Source of the DNA: Actinomycetaceae bacterium
Lineage (GTDB): Bacteria > Actinomycetota > Actinomycetes > Actinomycetales > Actinomycetaceae
Direction of reading: 5' to 3'
NCBI GenBank assembly: GCA_028724265.1
Contig: JAQYDG010000001.1
Coordinates: 124,001-188,000 of the forward strand
Length of the DNA: 64,000 nt
Below are positions 1-7,717 of the stretch, piece by piece. The position numbers and the translations under genes are program-made. The notes under the pieces are model-generated. The model was not told the origin of the DNA, did no database searches, and saw only the letters and a list, made by a program, of their open reading frames with translations. Positions within the stretch are counted from its first letter, which is position 1. The number at the start of each line of letters is the position of its first letter.

Positions 1-575
1 ACGTAGTTCGCTCCATTGTGTTTGCGCCCTATATTATTTCTGGTGCTGCAGTTGGCATCGCTTTTCAGTTTATTTTTGAACCGACTTTCGGTCTCATCGC
101 CGATATCGGGCGTCGCAATGGTTTCACGACGCCAAATTTTTACCAGGAACCTCACTGGGCTCTTTTCATGGTGATCGTCACCTACATCTGGAAAACGTTT
201 GGCTACGCATTCGTCATCTATTTGGCTGCGCTTCAGGGAAGGCGCCTGGATTTAGATGAGGCTGCTCAGATCGATGGTGCGTCGCCTGCCAAGCATCTGT
301 TTAAGGTTGTGCTTCCTCAGCTGCGGCCCACAACATTCTTTCTCTCGATTACGATGTTGCTTTCCTCGATGCAGGTATTCGATCTGATTAATGTGATGAC
401 GCGCGGCGGCCCGGAGGGGATCGGCACCACAACGATGGTGTATCAGATCTATCAAGAGACATTCATGAATGCCTCCGCAGGCTATGGAGCTACGGTAGCG
501 ACGGTCTTGTTCGTTATTCTGCTCGCGGTGACCTTGCTGCAGGTGCGTGCGATGCAGAAAGGAGAGCAACGGTGA
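1..575 (+). CDS. Sugar/glycerophosphodiester ABC importer permease, UgpA/MalF type (5' end outside window)
   Basis: First permease subunit of a binding-protein-dependent ABC importer, working in the cytoplasmic membrane. The frame is open from base 3, so the true start lies left of the window and only about the last 190 residues are visible. The visible part has several hydrophobic helices and a clear EAA loop (EAAQIDGASPAKHLFKVVLP), the cytoplasmic helix that docks on the ATPase. Its TGA overlaps the GTG of the next permease (GTGA), so the two are translationally coupled. The following genes (permease, lipoprotein, ATPase) complete the importer. Resemblance of the partners to UgpE/UgpB suggests glycerol-3-phosphate or glycerophosphodiesters as substrate; another sugar is possible. 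Confidence 0.88.
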   Translation, partial: VVRSIVFAPYIISGAAVGIAFQFIFEPTFGLIADIGRRNGFTTPNFYQEPHWALFMVIVTYIWKTFGYAFVIYLAALQGRRLDLDEAAQIDGASPAKHLFKVVLPQLRPTTFFLSITMLLSSMQVFDLINVMTRGGPEGIGTTTMVYQIYQETFMNASAGYGATVATVLFVILLAVTLLQVRAMQKGEQR

Positions 576-1411
576 ACGCCGTCGGTGCAACCTCAGCATG
601 GCAGAAAGTACTCGGCTATGCGGTCATGATTATTGTTGGCGCTCTCGTCCTCATTCCCGTGTATTGGATCGTGCTGGCATCGGTCAAAATAAAGCCGGAT
701 ATCTACTCTGTTCCTGCGACGTATCTTCCACATCCTGCTACGACCCAAAACTACACTGATGCGCTCAACAGCGTTCCATTAGCGCAGTATCTGCGCAACT
801 CGGTGATCATTACGGTGTTTCTTTCGCTTATCAAGATCACCTTAGGTGTGGTGTCTGGCTTCGCTTTCTCGTTAATCAAATTTCCGGGGAGAAACATTCT
901 CTTCATCATCGTGATTGCCACGCTGATGGTTCCAGATCAGGTGACGGTGATTTCCAACTATGCGTTGATCGCCGGCATGGGGTGGCGAAACACGTTCCAA
1001 GGAATTATTTTGCCCTTGGCGGGCACTGCTTTTGGAACGTTCCTGATGCGTAACCACTTCCTCTCGCTGCCGTCAGAAATTATCGAAGCTGCCACGATCG
1101 ACGGCGCAGGACCGCTGAAAATGCTGTGGAAAGTGGTGTTGCCCATGAGCTGGCCAACCCTCTCAGCTTTTTCGCTGATCACCGTGGTCAACGAGTGGAA
1201 TCAGTATCTGTGGCCATTCTTGATGTCCGATGACGAGAGAACGGCAAATATTCAAATTGGTCTGACTCTGATGCAGAACTCTGACGGCATGACGAACTGG
1301 GGGCCGATTATGGCCGGCACAGTGCTCTCGGTGATTCCCATGGTGATTGTGTTCCTGTTCTTGCAGAAGAACATGATCAAAGGACTCACAGCTGGTGCGG
1401 TGAAGAGTTAG
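572..1411 (+). CDS. ABC importer permease, UgpE/MalG type
   Basis: Second membrane subunit of the same importer, 279 residues, the usual length for this family. It has about six hydrophobic helices and the EAA loop 'EAATIDGAGPLKMLWKVVLP'. The segment 'VVNEWNQYLWPFL' near residues 207-219 and the 'NWGPIMAGT' stretch are characteristic of UgpE-like permeases. The GTG start at 572 overlaps the upstream stop as GTGA and is preceded by AAAGGAG. The last codons merge into an 11-bp tandem repeat. It is followed by its lipoprotein after 136 bases. Substrate assignment (glycerol-3-phosphate or glycerophosphocholine) is by resemblance only. Confidence 0.88.
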   Translation: MNAVGATSAWQKVLGYAVMIIVGALVLIPVYWIVLASVKIKPDIYSVPATYLPHPATTQNYTDALNSVPLAQYLRNSVIITVFLSLIKITLGVVSGFAFSLIKFPGRNILFIIVIATLMVPDQVTVISNYALIAGMGWRNTFQGIILPLAGTAFGTFLMRNHFLSLPSEIIEAATIDGAGPLKMLWKVVLPMSWPTLSAFSLITVVNEWNQYLWPFLMSDDERTANIQIGLTLMQNSDGMTNWGPIMAGTVLSVIPMVIVFLFLQKNMIKGLTAGAVKS

Positions 1412-1447
1412 CAAAGAGCTAGCTAAGAGCTAGCAAAGAGTAGGCGA
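1404..1447 (+). repeat. 11-bp tandem repeat, about four copies, at the 3' end of the permease gene
   Basis: Four consecutive 11-base units read AGAGTTAGCAA, AGAGCTAGCTA, AGAGCTAGCAA and the degenerate AGAGTAGGCGA. The first unit contains the stop codon of the permease gene. The remainder of the 136-base spacer to the lipoprotein gene shows no gene. Function unknown; slippage or a protein-binding array are possibilities. Confidence 0.8.
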
Positions 1448-1547
1448 ACGTGATGTCCCTGTTGTGCGTGCGAGACCTTTGTGTGATCGAGTCAGTTTCT
1501 CCATGTGATCCGCACTCTGATTAGGGAATGAAGAAAGGAAAAACAAG

Positions 1548-2861
1548 ATGAAGCATCGTGTGATTGCAGGTATGGGTGCGCTCGTGTTGAGCGTTGCGGC
1601 ACTCGCAGGCTGTGCGGGGACGGGTTCGGCAAGCTCGTCAGGCAGCTCAAGCGACCCTAATGCGAAGGTTCAGCTCGACTTTTGGACGAACCATCCGGGA
1701 AATTCGACGGCAACGGAAAAACAGTTGATCGCGCAGTTCGAAAAGGAGAATCCCAACGTCACTGTGAAGCTCACTGATGGCGGCGCAGACTATCCGGCTG
1801 TTGCGCAGAAGTTTAATGCAGCTCTTGCTGGTGGTCAGATCCCCGACGTTGTGGTGGTTGCGGACGTGACGTGGTTCAACTTTGCGTTGAACGGACAGCT
1901 GCTAGCACTGGATCAGCCGCTCAAAGACGCAGGAGTTGATGTTGGCAACTATGTGAGTGCTTTCTATGACGACTACAAGATGGGCGAGAGCCACTATGCA
2001 GTGCCTTACGCTCGATCGACGCCGCTGTTCTATTACAACGCCGAAGTATGGAAGAAGGCAGGTCTGCCTGATCGAGCGCCGGAAACGTGGGACGAATTTG
2101 AGCAGTGGGCACCCAAGATTGTGGCCGCAAACGGAGGCAAGCCCGCGTTGGCTATGCCCATGGGATCCGACTATGCGGCATGGTATTGGCAAAATATGCT
2201 CTGGGCACAAGGTGCAGCGATTTCAGATGGCTGGACGTCTCAGCTGACGTCGGAGCCCACCGTCAAGGCTGCTCAGTGGCTGCAAAATATGGTGAAAAAA
2301 GGCTACATCGCTGTGGGGAAGACGTCATCGGAAACATTCGCCGCAGGCCAGGCGGCGTCGATGCTGCAGTCCACTGGCTCGTTGGCAGAAGTGAGTGAGT
2401 CGGCAAAAGGCTTCACGGTTCGCACCGGATTCCTTCCTGGCTATGCGAAGAACAGTGTCCCGACCGGTGGAGCCGGCGTGGCGATCCCCGCAAAGATCAG
2501 CAAGGATCATGTGCAGGCTGCAGTTAAGTTTGCCGCGTTCTTGGGTGGGAACAAGGGGACCGTCCAATTCTCGCAGGCCACAGGCTATTTGCCGGCGTCA
2601 ACAGGCGCCCTCGATCAGCCCGAGTTCAAGAAGTTTGTTGACGAGAACCCGAACTTCAAGACCGCTGCTGACCAGCTGAAGTACACGCACCCGCAGGATA
2701 ATTATCGTGTTCTTGTTCCTGGAGGGGACGTCAAAATCGGTGCAGCGTTGGATTCAATTTTCAACGGCGGCGATGTTGCGGCGCAGCTCAAGAGTGCCTC
2801 TGATCAGTTGACGCAGGCCTATAACGACCAGATCAAGCCAAAGTTGGACGCTGCAAAGTAG
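1548..2861 (+). CDS. Extracellular solute-binding lipoprotein, UgpB-like
   Basis: Substrate-binding protein of the importer, anchored outside the membrane by a lipid. The N-terminus has a charged start, a hydrophobic stretch and a lipobox (LAGC) with the lipidated Cys near residue 22, followed by a Ser/Gly linker. The mature part fits the family 1 extracellular solute-binding fold. The segment 'ARSTPLFYYNAEVWKKAGLP' (around residues 154-173) closely resembles the UgpB signature region that contacts the glycerophosphate moiety, hence the Ugp-like assignment. At 437 residues it has normal length. The ATG at 1548 follows AAAGGA at a suitable distance. The ligand could instead be a disaccharide or another sugar; the family is certain, the substrate is not. 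Confidence 0.85.
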   Translation: MKHRVIAGMGALVLSVAALAGCAGTGSASSSGSSSDPNAKVQLDFWTNHPGNSTATEKQLIAQFEKENPNVTVKLTDGGADYPAVAQKFNAALAGGQIPDVVVVADVTWFNFALNGQLLALDQPLKDAGVDVGNYVSAFYDDYKMGESHYAVPYARSTPLFYYNAEVWKKAGLPDRAPETWDEFEQWAPKIVAANGGKPALAMPMGSDYAAWYWQNMLWAQGAAISDGWTSQLTSEPTVKAAQWLQNMVKKGYIAVGKTSSETFAAGQAASMLQSTGSLAEVSESAKGFTVRTGFLPGYAKNSVPTGGAGVAIPAKISKDHVQAAVKFAAFLGGNKGTVQFSQATGYLPASTGALDQPEFKKFVDENPNFKTAADQLKYTHPQDNYRVLVPGGDVKIGAALDSIFNGGDVAAQLKSASDQLTQAYNDQIKPKLDAAK

Positions 2862-2958
2862 GAAAAAGTAGAAACTGCAGCGCTGCGCGGTGTCGGGCGC
2901 CCAGAGGGGAGGGCTCAGGCGCAGTGGAAACTGGATGTTTCTGCAGTAGAGGAGTGAA

Positions 2959-4197
2959 ATGTCAAGCGTAGTTCTCGATCATGCGACGCGCCTGTTTCCC
3001 AACAACACTGTGCCTGCTGTCAACAGTGTGAACCTTGAGGTGGCAGACGGCGAGTTCGTTGTGTTGGTCGGGCCATCAGGATCCGGGAAATCAACGCTCT
3101 TACGGATGGTTGCTGGCCTGGAACCTGTGACAAGCGGACGGATTCTTATCGACGGAGACGACGTTGCGCGTGTTCCAGCTCATGATCGTGATGTGGCGAT
3201 GGTTTTCCAATCGTATGCGCTGTATCCGAATATGACCGTTGCTGGGAATATGGCTTTCGCGCTCAAAAATGCCAAAGTTCCGAACCAGACGATTCGGGAG
3301 CGCGTCCAATTTGCCGCAAAAATGCTGCAGTTGCAGGACTTGCTCAACCGGAAGCCGGCAGCGCTTTCAGGGGGTCAGCGTCAGCGTGTCGCCATGGGAC
3401 GTGCCATTGTTCGTTCGCCACGCGTTTTTGCGATGGATGAGCCACTTTCCAATCTCGATGCGAAACTGCGTGTGGCGACGCGTGCCCAAATCGCCATGCT
3501 GCAGCAGCGTTTGGGAACCACGACGTTATACGTGACGCATGATCAGACTGAAGCGATGACGATGGCGGATCGCGTCGCAGTGCTGCGTGGCGGTGTGATG
3601 CAGCAAGTAGCCACCCCAACACAAATATATGACCATCCGGTCAATATGTTCGTGGCAGGGTTTATCGGCTCTCCGTCGATTACGTTCTTTCATGCGTCGG
3701 TGGATCAGAACGGTGTGCGTTTTGGGGATGTGCATCTTCCGGTGAAGCCGGAGTTGCTCGCCGCTCTGCCGGCAGAGGTGATCGTTGGTGTGCGTCCAGA
3801 TGACTGGCATGTGGTGAGTGCAACTGATACGCCAGGGGCTCTCCGTTTGCGGGTGGATCTTGTGGAACATCTGGGATCGGAGTCATTCGCTTACGCCGTG
3901 CCTGTTGACGAGTCCATCCGCTTTACCTCCGGGCAGGCGGAGGATGGTGGAGCCCACGACGCGGGCACCGAGGTGGAAGAAAAACCTCACAGAGTAAAAG
4001 CATTCTTCGCCCGCACGTTTGCAGCGCATAACCCTGATGTGGATGTGGATGAACAAGATACGTCGATTCAGCCTCGCGTGTCTATCGCGTTGAAGAAGCA
4101 CGCGGACGTCGAAATTAATGACGTCCTGATTGCGGTGCCGTCCCCAGACGAACTACTCTTTTTCGACCCATCAACAGAAAAAGCCATTTATGCGTAA
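2959..4197 (+). CDS. ABC importer ATPase, UgpC/MsmK/MalK type with an acidic C-terminal insertion
   Basis: Cytoplasmic ATPase that energises the importer. It has the Walker A 'GPSGSGKST' (about residues 38-46), signature 'LSGGQRQR' (about 135-142), Walker B 'VFAMDEPLSNLD' and the switch 'TLYVTHDQTEA'. The C-terminal regulatory (TOBE-like) half is interrupted by roughly 55 residues rich in Asp/Glu (residues about 315-370) before the closing strands, making the protein 412 residues, longer than most UgpC/MsmK proteins. The ATG follows 'GAGGAGTGAA'. Such MalK-like ATPases often serve several importers, so this one may not be exclusive to the upstream genes. A strong hairpin follows the stop. Confidence 0.9.
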   Translation: MSSVVLDHATRLFPNNTVPAVNSVNLEVADGEFVVLVGPSGSGKSTLLRMVAGLEPVTSGRILIDGDDVARVPAHDRDVAMVFQSYALYPNMTVAGNMAFALKNAKVPNQTIRERVQFAAKMLQLQDLLNRKPAALSGGQRQRVAMGRAIVRSPRVFAMDEPLSNLDAKLRVATRAQIAMLQQRLGTTTLYVTHDQTEAMTMADRVAVLRGGVMQQVATPTQIYDHPVNMFVAGFIGSPSITFFHASVDQNGVRFGDVHLPVKPELLAALPAEVIVGVRPDDWHVVSATDTPGALRLRVDLVEHLGSESFAYAVPVDESIRFTSGQAEDGGAHDAGTEVEEKPHRVKAFFARTFAAHNPDVDVDEQDTSIQPRVSIALKKHADVEINDVLIAVPSPDELLFFDPSTEKAIYA

Positions 4198-4205
4198 GGG
4201 GATAC

Positions 4206-4245
4206 GTGTTTGTTCCTCGTCATCTGTGTGACGAGGAACAAACAC
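4206..4245. terminator. Bidirectional terminator hairpin between convergent genes
   Basis: A perfect 17-bp inverted repeat, GTGTTTGTTCCTCGTCA at 4206-4222 and its complement at 4229-4245, with a 6-base loop. It lies between the convergent ends of the ATPase gene (+) and the DUF4041 gene (-). The A/T-rich outer stem could supply the U-tract in either direction. Confidence 0.85.
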
Positions 4246-4268
4246 ATCAGGGTTGAGTCGCCCAGGGT

Positions 4269-5576
4269 TTAGTCGCTGGGAGCCGAGGCGGCTTTGTGCT
4301 GCCGTGACTCGCGGAGTGCAAGAGACTCCCGATATTGCTCTGCGTCGGGAGTATCCACGAATTCAATAAGAGACCCGTTGATCTTCATGAGCTCTTCTTT
4401 TACTTCTGCTGGTGATACGGCGAAAAACTCCCGGCGCGCATTCACGAGGTTGACTCGCCTGTCAGCGAAAATATGATGCAGGTCAGTTTCGAGTTTCACC
4501 GCATCCTCAGAGAAGAAAAGCGCATGGATATCAAAATTGAATGGCACGGACGCGTCAGAGAGCTCTCGTATGCGATCTTCTGGTTTCAATCGGCGGGTCA
4601 TCCCGATTTTCACCATTCGTTCACCGAATGACCCGATATTGGAAATCACGTACACGTATCCTGCACGCTGATTAGCATGACGGTAATCGACGTCTGCGAT
4701 TGCCTTGTCCACGTCGGCGATTTTTGATCGGAGTTCTTCTACCTGTGCGGTGTCGCCTGCGGCTTCGAGGGAGGTAACGACGTTCAGATAGTGCTGTTTT
4801 TCTTTCTCCAGTTTTGCGCGTTCGGCTTCCAGCTCGCGTTCTACCTTCGCAGCTTCACGTAAGGCGGCCTTATTTTCCCTTTCGAGTTCTTTTTGAACTG
4901 ATCTCGCTTTTTGTAGTTCAACTTCGACTTTCATTGCCTCGGCCCACATGCGAATATAGGAATCCTTGATCCGCAACTCAATAATTTCGGCGAGCTTTTC
5001 TACGGATTTCGCTTGCTTGCCAAGCCGATCGACGGTGGCAGCATAGTTTGTCGGTGTAACTTTTTCTAATAGTGTTTTCGCTTCAGTGTTGAACGCCTGC
5101 ATCGCAAGTTTCGATATGTTCTTTTCAATGCTTCTTAAGGATTTTTTTGATTCTGGTTCAGCGCCTACGAGCGCTTCTGTCCGGTGTTGTTCAGCTTTCC
5201 CGGCTTTTAACGCGTCTTTTATTTTTGCGTTGATTTTCTGCGATTCGAGTTGAAGTGTGAGTGCTGTATTTGCGATTTCGTCGAGATCGTAGACTGAAAA
5301 GTCGGTATCGATTTCTTCCGCTTGAAGACCTTGAAGGGTTGTGGAGAGCGATTCAACTTGCTTTTCAAGTTTTGTTTTTCGTTCGGTGAGTTTATCCACG
5401 ATTTTTTGCGCGTTAAAAACGTCGCGGCCACCGTATTTCATATAGAACGAAGCGTAGTCGGAGAGTTGAGCCTGTGTGGCGTCCATGTCGCTTTGCAGTT
5501 GCGAAATGGTGTATTGCTGCTGTTGTATTACCTTGTGATAGTCGTCGATATCTGACTGTTTGACGAATAAAGGCAT
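4269..5576 (-). CDS. DUF4041 coiled-coil protein with C-terminal T5orf172/GIY-YIG-like domain
   Basis: A 435-residue cytoplasmic protein of the DUF4041 type. Residues 1-90 and about 205-300 are heptad-rich coiled coil; the middle (about 95-205) matches what I recall of DUF4041. The C-terminus (about 305-400) has T5orf172/MUG113 hallmarks of the GIY-YIG nuclease superfamily: 'GYVYVISNIGSFGER' at 306-320, 'KIGMTRRL' at 323-330, and 'LETDLHHIF' with a likely metal-binding Glu at 363. Such proteins are frequent in prophages and defence-rich regions; no experimental function is known to me. The gene uses more A/T than its neighbours and lies beside a HicAB module, suggesting acquisition by transfer. 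The ATG at 5576 has 'AGAGGAG' upstream. Whether the nuclease fold is active cannot be told from sequence. Confidence 0.8.
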   Translation of the reverse strand: MPLFVKQSDIDDYHKVIQQQQYTISQLQSDMDATQAQLSDYASFYMKYGGRDVFNAQKIVDKLTERKTKLEKQVESLSTTLQGLQAEEIDTDFSVYDLDEIANTALTLQLESQKINAKIKDALKAGKAEQHRTEALVGAEPESKKSLRSIEKNISKLAMQAFNTEAKTLLEKVTPTNYAATVDRLGKQAKSVEKLAEIIELRIKDSYIRMWAEAMKVEVELQKARSVQKELERENKAALREAAKVERELEAERAKLEKEKQHYLNVVTSLEAAGDTAQVEELRSKIADVDKAIADVDYRHANQRAGYVYVISNIGSFGERMVKIGMTRRLKPEDRIRELSDASVPFNFDIHALFFSEDAVKLETDLHHIFADRRVNLVNARREFFAVSPAEVKEELMKINGSLIEFVDTPDAEQYRESLALRESRQHKAASAPSD

Positions 5577-5650
5577 GAGTGCTCCTCTGTTGTTTTAATA
5601 TGTGCGGGGTTGTGGCGTGTGTGCATCTTGGTGTGCTTGTGCTTTGCAGG

Positions 5651-5725
5651 TTACCAGTAGGTGTTGTCGTTCCAGAGTTCCCAGCTGTCTCTCCAACATT
5701 GGGAGGTGGTGGTTAGTTCTGTCAT
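5651..5725 (-). CDS. Candidate 24-residue Trp-rich micro-ORF
   Basis: Between hicB and the DUF4041 gene a short frame starts with ATG at 5725 and ends with TAA at 5651. It encodes 24 residues of which four are Trp, clustered in the C-terminal part 'CWRDSWELWNDNTYW'. The start is overlapped by the stop of an even shorter frame (ATGGAAAGCCAACAATGA). No strong ribosome site is visible. It could be a leader peptide, a small secreted or signalling peptide, or chance; the Trp density is what makes it worth listing. The rest of the 187-base spacer holds nothing else recognisable. Confidence 0.25.
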   Translation of the reverse strand: MTELTTTSQCWRDSWELWNDNTYW

Positions 5726-5763
5726 TGTTGGCTTTCCATGATTGCGTTGAGGGATCTTGCCTG

Positions 5764-6150
5764 TTAGGCGCGTGCTAATTGTGAGATGCGGCCTTTTGTG
5801 AGTCCGAGAATTTTCCCAATATCGGTCATTGTGATGCCGGCGTTGAGTAGCGAGCGTACTGCGTCATGTTGTGCGGCTCGTGCCTGAGCAGCGGCATCGT
5901 CAGCAGTTTTTTTTGCTGAGTTGACAGCTTGGGCGGCATGACCGGCCTCGCCAACAATATGCAGTGTGACAGGTGTTGCGGCGAGTTGGGAGTCATGGAG
6001 TTCTTCAGCCCAGATATCGCGGAGGTCTTCTACCATGTGTTGCGCTTGGGTGAGGGTGCGTCCTTGTGTGTGTTTGACGTGTCCGTGGATGGGGAGTTCG
6101 ACTGCCCACCACTTGCCTACGCGTTGTACTTGAGCATCAATCGTGTTCAT
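5764..6150 (-). CDS. hicB: HicB-like antitoxin with C-terminal helix-turn-helix
   Basis: Antitoxin of a type II HicA/HicB pair; it would neutralise the HicA RNase and repress its own promoter. Residues about 1-60 form the HicB partial RNase-H-like fold ('VQRVGKWWAVELP' followed by 'GRTLTQAQHMVEDL'). The middle is Ala-rich helix. The C-terminus 'ITMTDIGKILGLTKGRISQL' is a helix-turn-helix for operator binding. The ATG at 6150 is chosen because it overlaps the hicA stop as ATGA and sits 7 bases after AAGGAGG; the ATG two codons earlier would be only one base from that site. Length 128 residues, typical for HTH-bearing HicB proteins. Confidence 0.82.
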   Translation of the reverse strand: MNTIDAQVQRVGKWWAVELPIHGHVKHTQGRTLTQAQHMVEDLRDIWAEELHDSQLAATPVTLHIVGEAGHAAQAVNSAKKTADDAAAQARAAQHDAVRSLLNAGITMTDIGKILGLTKGRISQLARA

Positions 6151-6332
6151 TCCCATGCCTCCTTGAGGATTCCTTGTGCTGTGTTTTCGTTGATTTCTCG
6201 ATGTCGCGGTATGGAAATCATGCGTGTGCCGAGGTAGACCTTCGTGTGGTTTCCTCCTTCTACTTCCCGGTAGGAAACCTTTTGGGCTATGGCGATTCGC
6301 TTGAGTTGCTTCATGAGGTCTCTCCTCTTCAC
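6147..6332 (-). CDS. hicA: HicA-like mRNA interferase toxin
   Basis: Small toxin (61 residues) of the HicA/YcfA family, a ribosome-independent mRNA-cleaving enzyme with a dsRBD-like fold. The N-terminus 'MKRRDLMKQL' and the catalytic His in 'EGGNHTKVYLG' (His29) fit the family, as does the C-terminal 'INENTAQGILKEA' helix. The start is ambiguous: GTG at 6332 gives the family-like N-terminus but would lie about at the predicted transcription start (leaderless), whereas ATG at 6314 has an ideal 'AGGAGA' six bases upstream and gives 55 residues. The stop overlaps the hicB start. Toxin-first order is the classical hicAB arrangement. Confidence 0.82.
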   Translation of the reverse strand: MKRRDLMKQLKRIAIAQKVSYREVEGGNHTKVYLGTRMISIPRHREINENTAQGILKEAWE

Positions 6333-6790
6333 GCTTCAAGTATAGGAAACATAAACGCATGTCGTAAAGAGGCATTAAACAATCTGAGAATCCACGCCTT
6401 ATGCCGTTTCGCGCAATGTTACGGCATAACGGCGACTCTGATATTCGTGTCCGTGCGAATTCTGGAGTGGGTTTCTGTCGACACCCCTGGTATGCGTGAA
6501 GTTTTCTTATTTGCTGCGGTGTGAATTCAGTCACAAAGGACGCTTTGAGACAGAGTGTCGCACTTTCTCACCACATAAACTCGGCTAGGGCGCCAGATAG
6601 CTGCGGACGCTGGAAAGCTGCGAAACCTACAGCTGACTGCCGGGCAGTTGAGCTCGCTGCTGGTGGCTGCGGCTGGCCACGGTCGGGATTTGGCTACAGT
6701 CACGATTTGGCCACAGCCTGGATTGCTATCGTGGACAGCTTTCGGCGTCGGGTAGTGGCCGGATCATATATCTCACCGAGGGAGTTAATT
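6333..6790. other. Divergent 458-base spacer between hicA and hemH with inverted and direct repeats
   Basis: No convincing gene is present, although the hemH frame remains open back to 6521. The left part holds the hicAB promoter. At 6399-6407 and 6421-6429 there is a perfect 9-bp inverted repeat (TTATGCCGT / ACGGCATAA, 13-base spacer), a candidate operator. At 6687-6699 and 6704-6716 a 13-base direct repeat (GATTTGGCTACAG, one mismatch) recurs with a 17-base period about 80 bases before hemH. I could not identify a convincing hemH promoter. Confidence 0.5.
6339..6368 (-). promoter_or_regulatory. Predicted hicAB promoter
   Basis: On the minus strand a -35-like TTTACG (6363-6368) and a -10-like TATACT (6339-6344) are separated by 18 bases. 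The -10 box lies just upstream of the hicA GTG, so transcription would begin at or near 6332. Confidence 0.55.
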
Positions 6791-7717
6791 GTGCAGTTCG
6801 ATGGACTCGTGCTCTTGTCGTATGGCGGTCCGAACAAGCCAGACGACGTCATGCCATTCCTCCGCAACGCGACGGGAGGCCGTGGTGTTCCTGATGAGCG
6901 GTTGGAGCACGTTGCCCAGCATTACTTCCTCTTTGGCGGAAAATCTCCGATCAATGCGCTCAACGCCGATCTGGCACACTCGCTGAGAACAGAACTAACC
7001 AGGCGCGGCGTCAACATTCCACTCGTCATCGGAAATCGCAACTGGACGCCGTATGTGACGGACGCATTGTCCACGCTCTATGATGCGGGCGCGCGCAATG
7101 TACTTGCTATTCCCACCTCCGCTTATCACTCTTATTCGTCGTCAATTCAATATCAGGAGGACATCGATCGTGCCCTCGGGGAGCTCACGAGTCGCGGAAT
7201 AACAGACCTCAGTGTGACGAAAGCAGCGCCCTACTACGATCGCCCAGCATTCGCATCGGCCAACGCGCGGGCGATCAGGGAAGCGATGGGCGATGCACCG
7301 GCGAGGATTGCCTTCGTCACACACTCGATCCCACTCTCCATGGAAGAGTCATCTGGAACTCCGAGCTACCGCCAGCAGCATATGGACGTTATCGCAGCGA
7401 TTCTTGAACAGATCCCCGCCCCGACGTCGTGGGATCTTGTGTACTGCTCGCGTTCTGGGTCGCCGCGCGTGCCATGGCTCGAACCAGATATCAACGACTA
7501 TCTCGAGTCATCGGAGCCAGAGAGGACAGTTATCGCTCCTATCGGGTTCATCTCGGACCATATGGAGGTCGCGTATGACCTTGACACTCAGGCACGCGCA
7601 ACATGTGAGCGCCTCGGTATTCAGATGGTGAGGTCTGCCACTGTCGGCACCGATCCTGCCTTCATTTCCCTTCTTGCCGATATTGTCACTTCTCAAGAAA
7701 GGATCAGCCATGACTGA
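6791..7717 (+). CDS. hemH: Ferrochelatase (coproporphyrin ferrochelatase type)
   Basis: Inserts ferrous iron into the porphyrin ring; in actinobacteria, where HemQ completes the pathway, the substrate is coproporphyrin III (CpfC). The protein is 308 residues from a GTG at 6791, chosen because it follows GGGAG at 7 bases and gives the family N-terminus 'FDGLVLLSYGGP'; the open frame further upstream is not conserved-looking. The metal-binding His178 lies in 'FVTHSIP', and the signature 'CSRSGSPRVPWLEPD' lies at 219-233. I see no C-terminal Cys cluster of the kind found in some iron-sulfur ferrochelatases. The stop overlaps the next start by 8 bases, coupling it to hemQ. Confidence 0.93.
   Translation: MQFDGLVLLSYGGPNKPDDVMPFLRNATGGRGVPDERLEHVAQHYFLFGGKSPINALNADLAHSLRTELTRRGVNIPLVIGNRNWTPYVTDALSTLYDAGARNVLAIPTSAYHSYSSSIQYQEDIDRALGELTSRGITDLSVTKAAPYYDRPAFASANARAIREAMGDAPARIAFVTHSIPLSMEESSGTPSYRQQHMDVIAAILEQIPAPTSWDLVYCSRSGSPRVPWLEPDINDYLESSEPERTVIAPIGFISDHMEVAYDLDTQARATCERLGIQMVRSATVGTDPAFISLLADIVTSQERISHD

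Noticed and set aside
6151-6534. N-terminal extension of the hicB frame
   Set aside because: It overlaps hicA in another frame and reads as unstructured Arg-rich sequence; the ATG at 6150 has an ideal ribosome site and ATGA coupling.
6521-6790. N-terminal extension of the hemH frame
   Set aside because: The added 90 residues are unlike any ferrochelatase N-terminus; the GTG at 6791 has a good ribosome site and gives the expected start.
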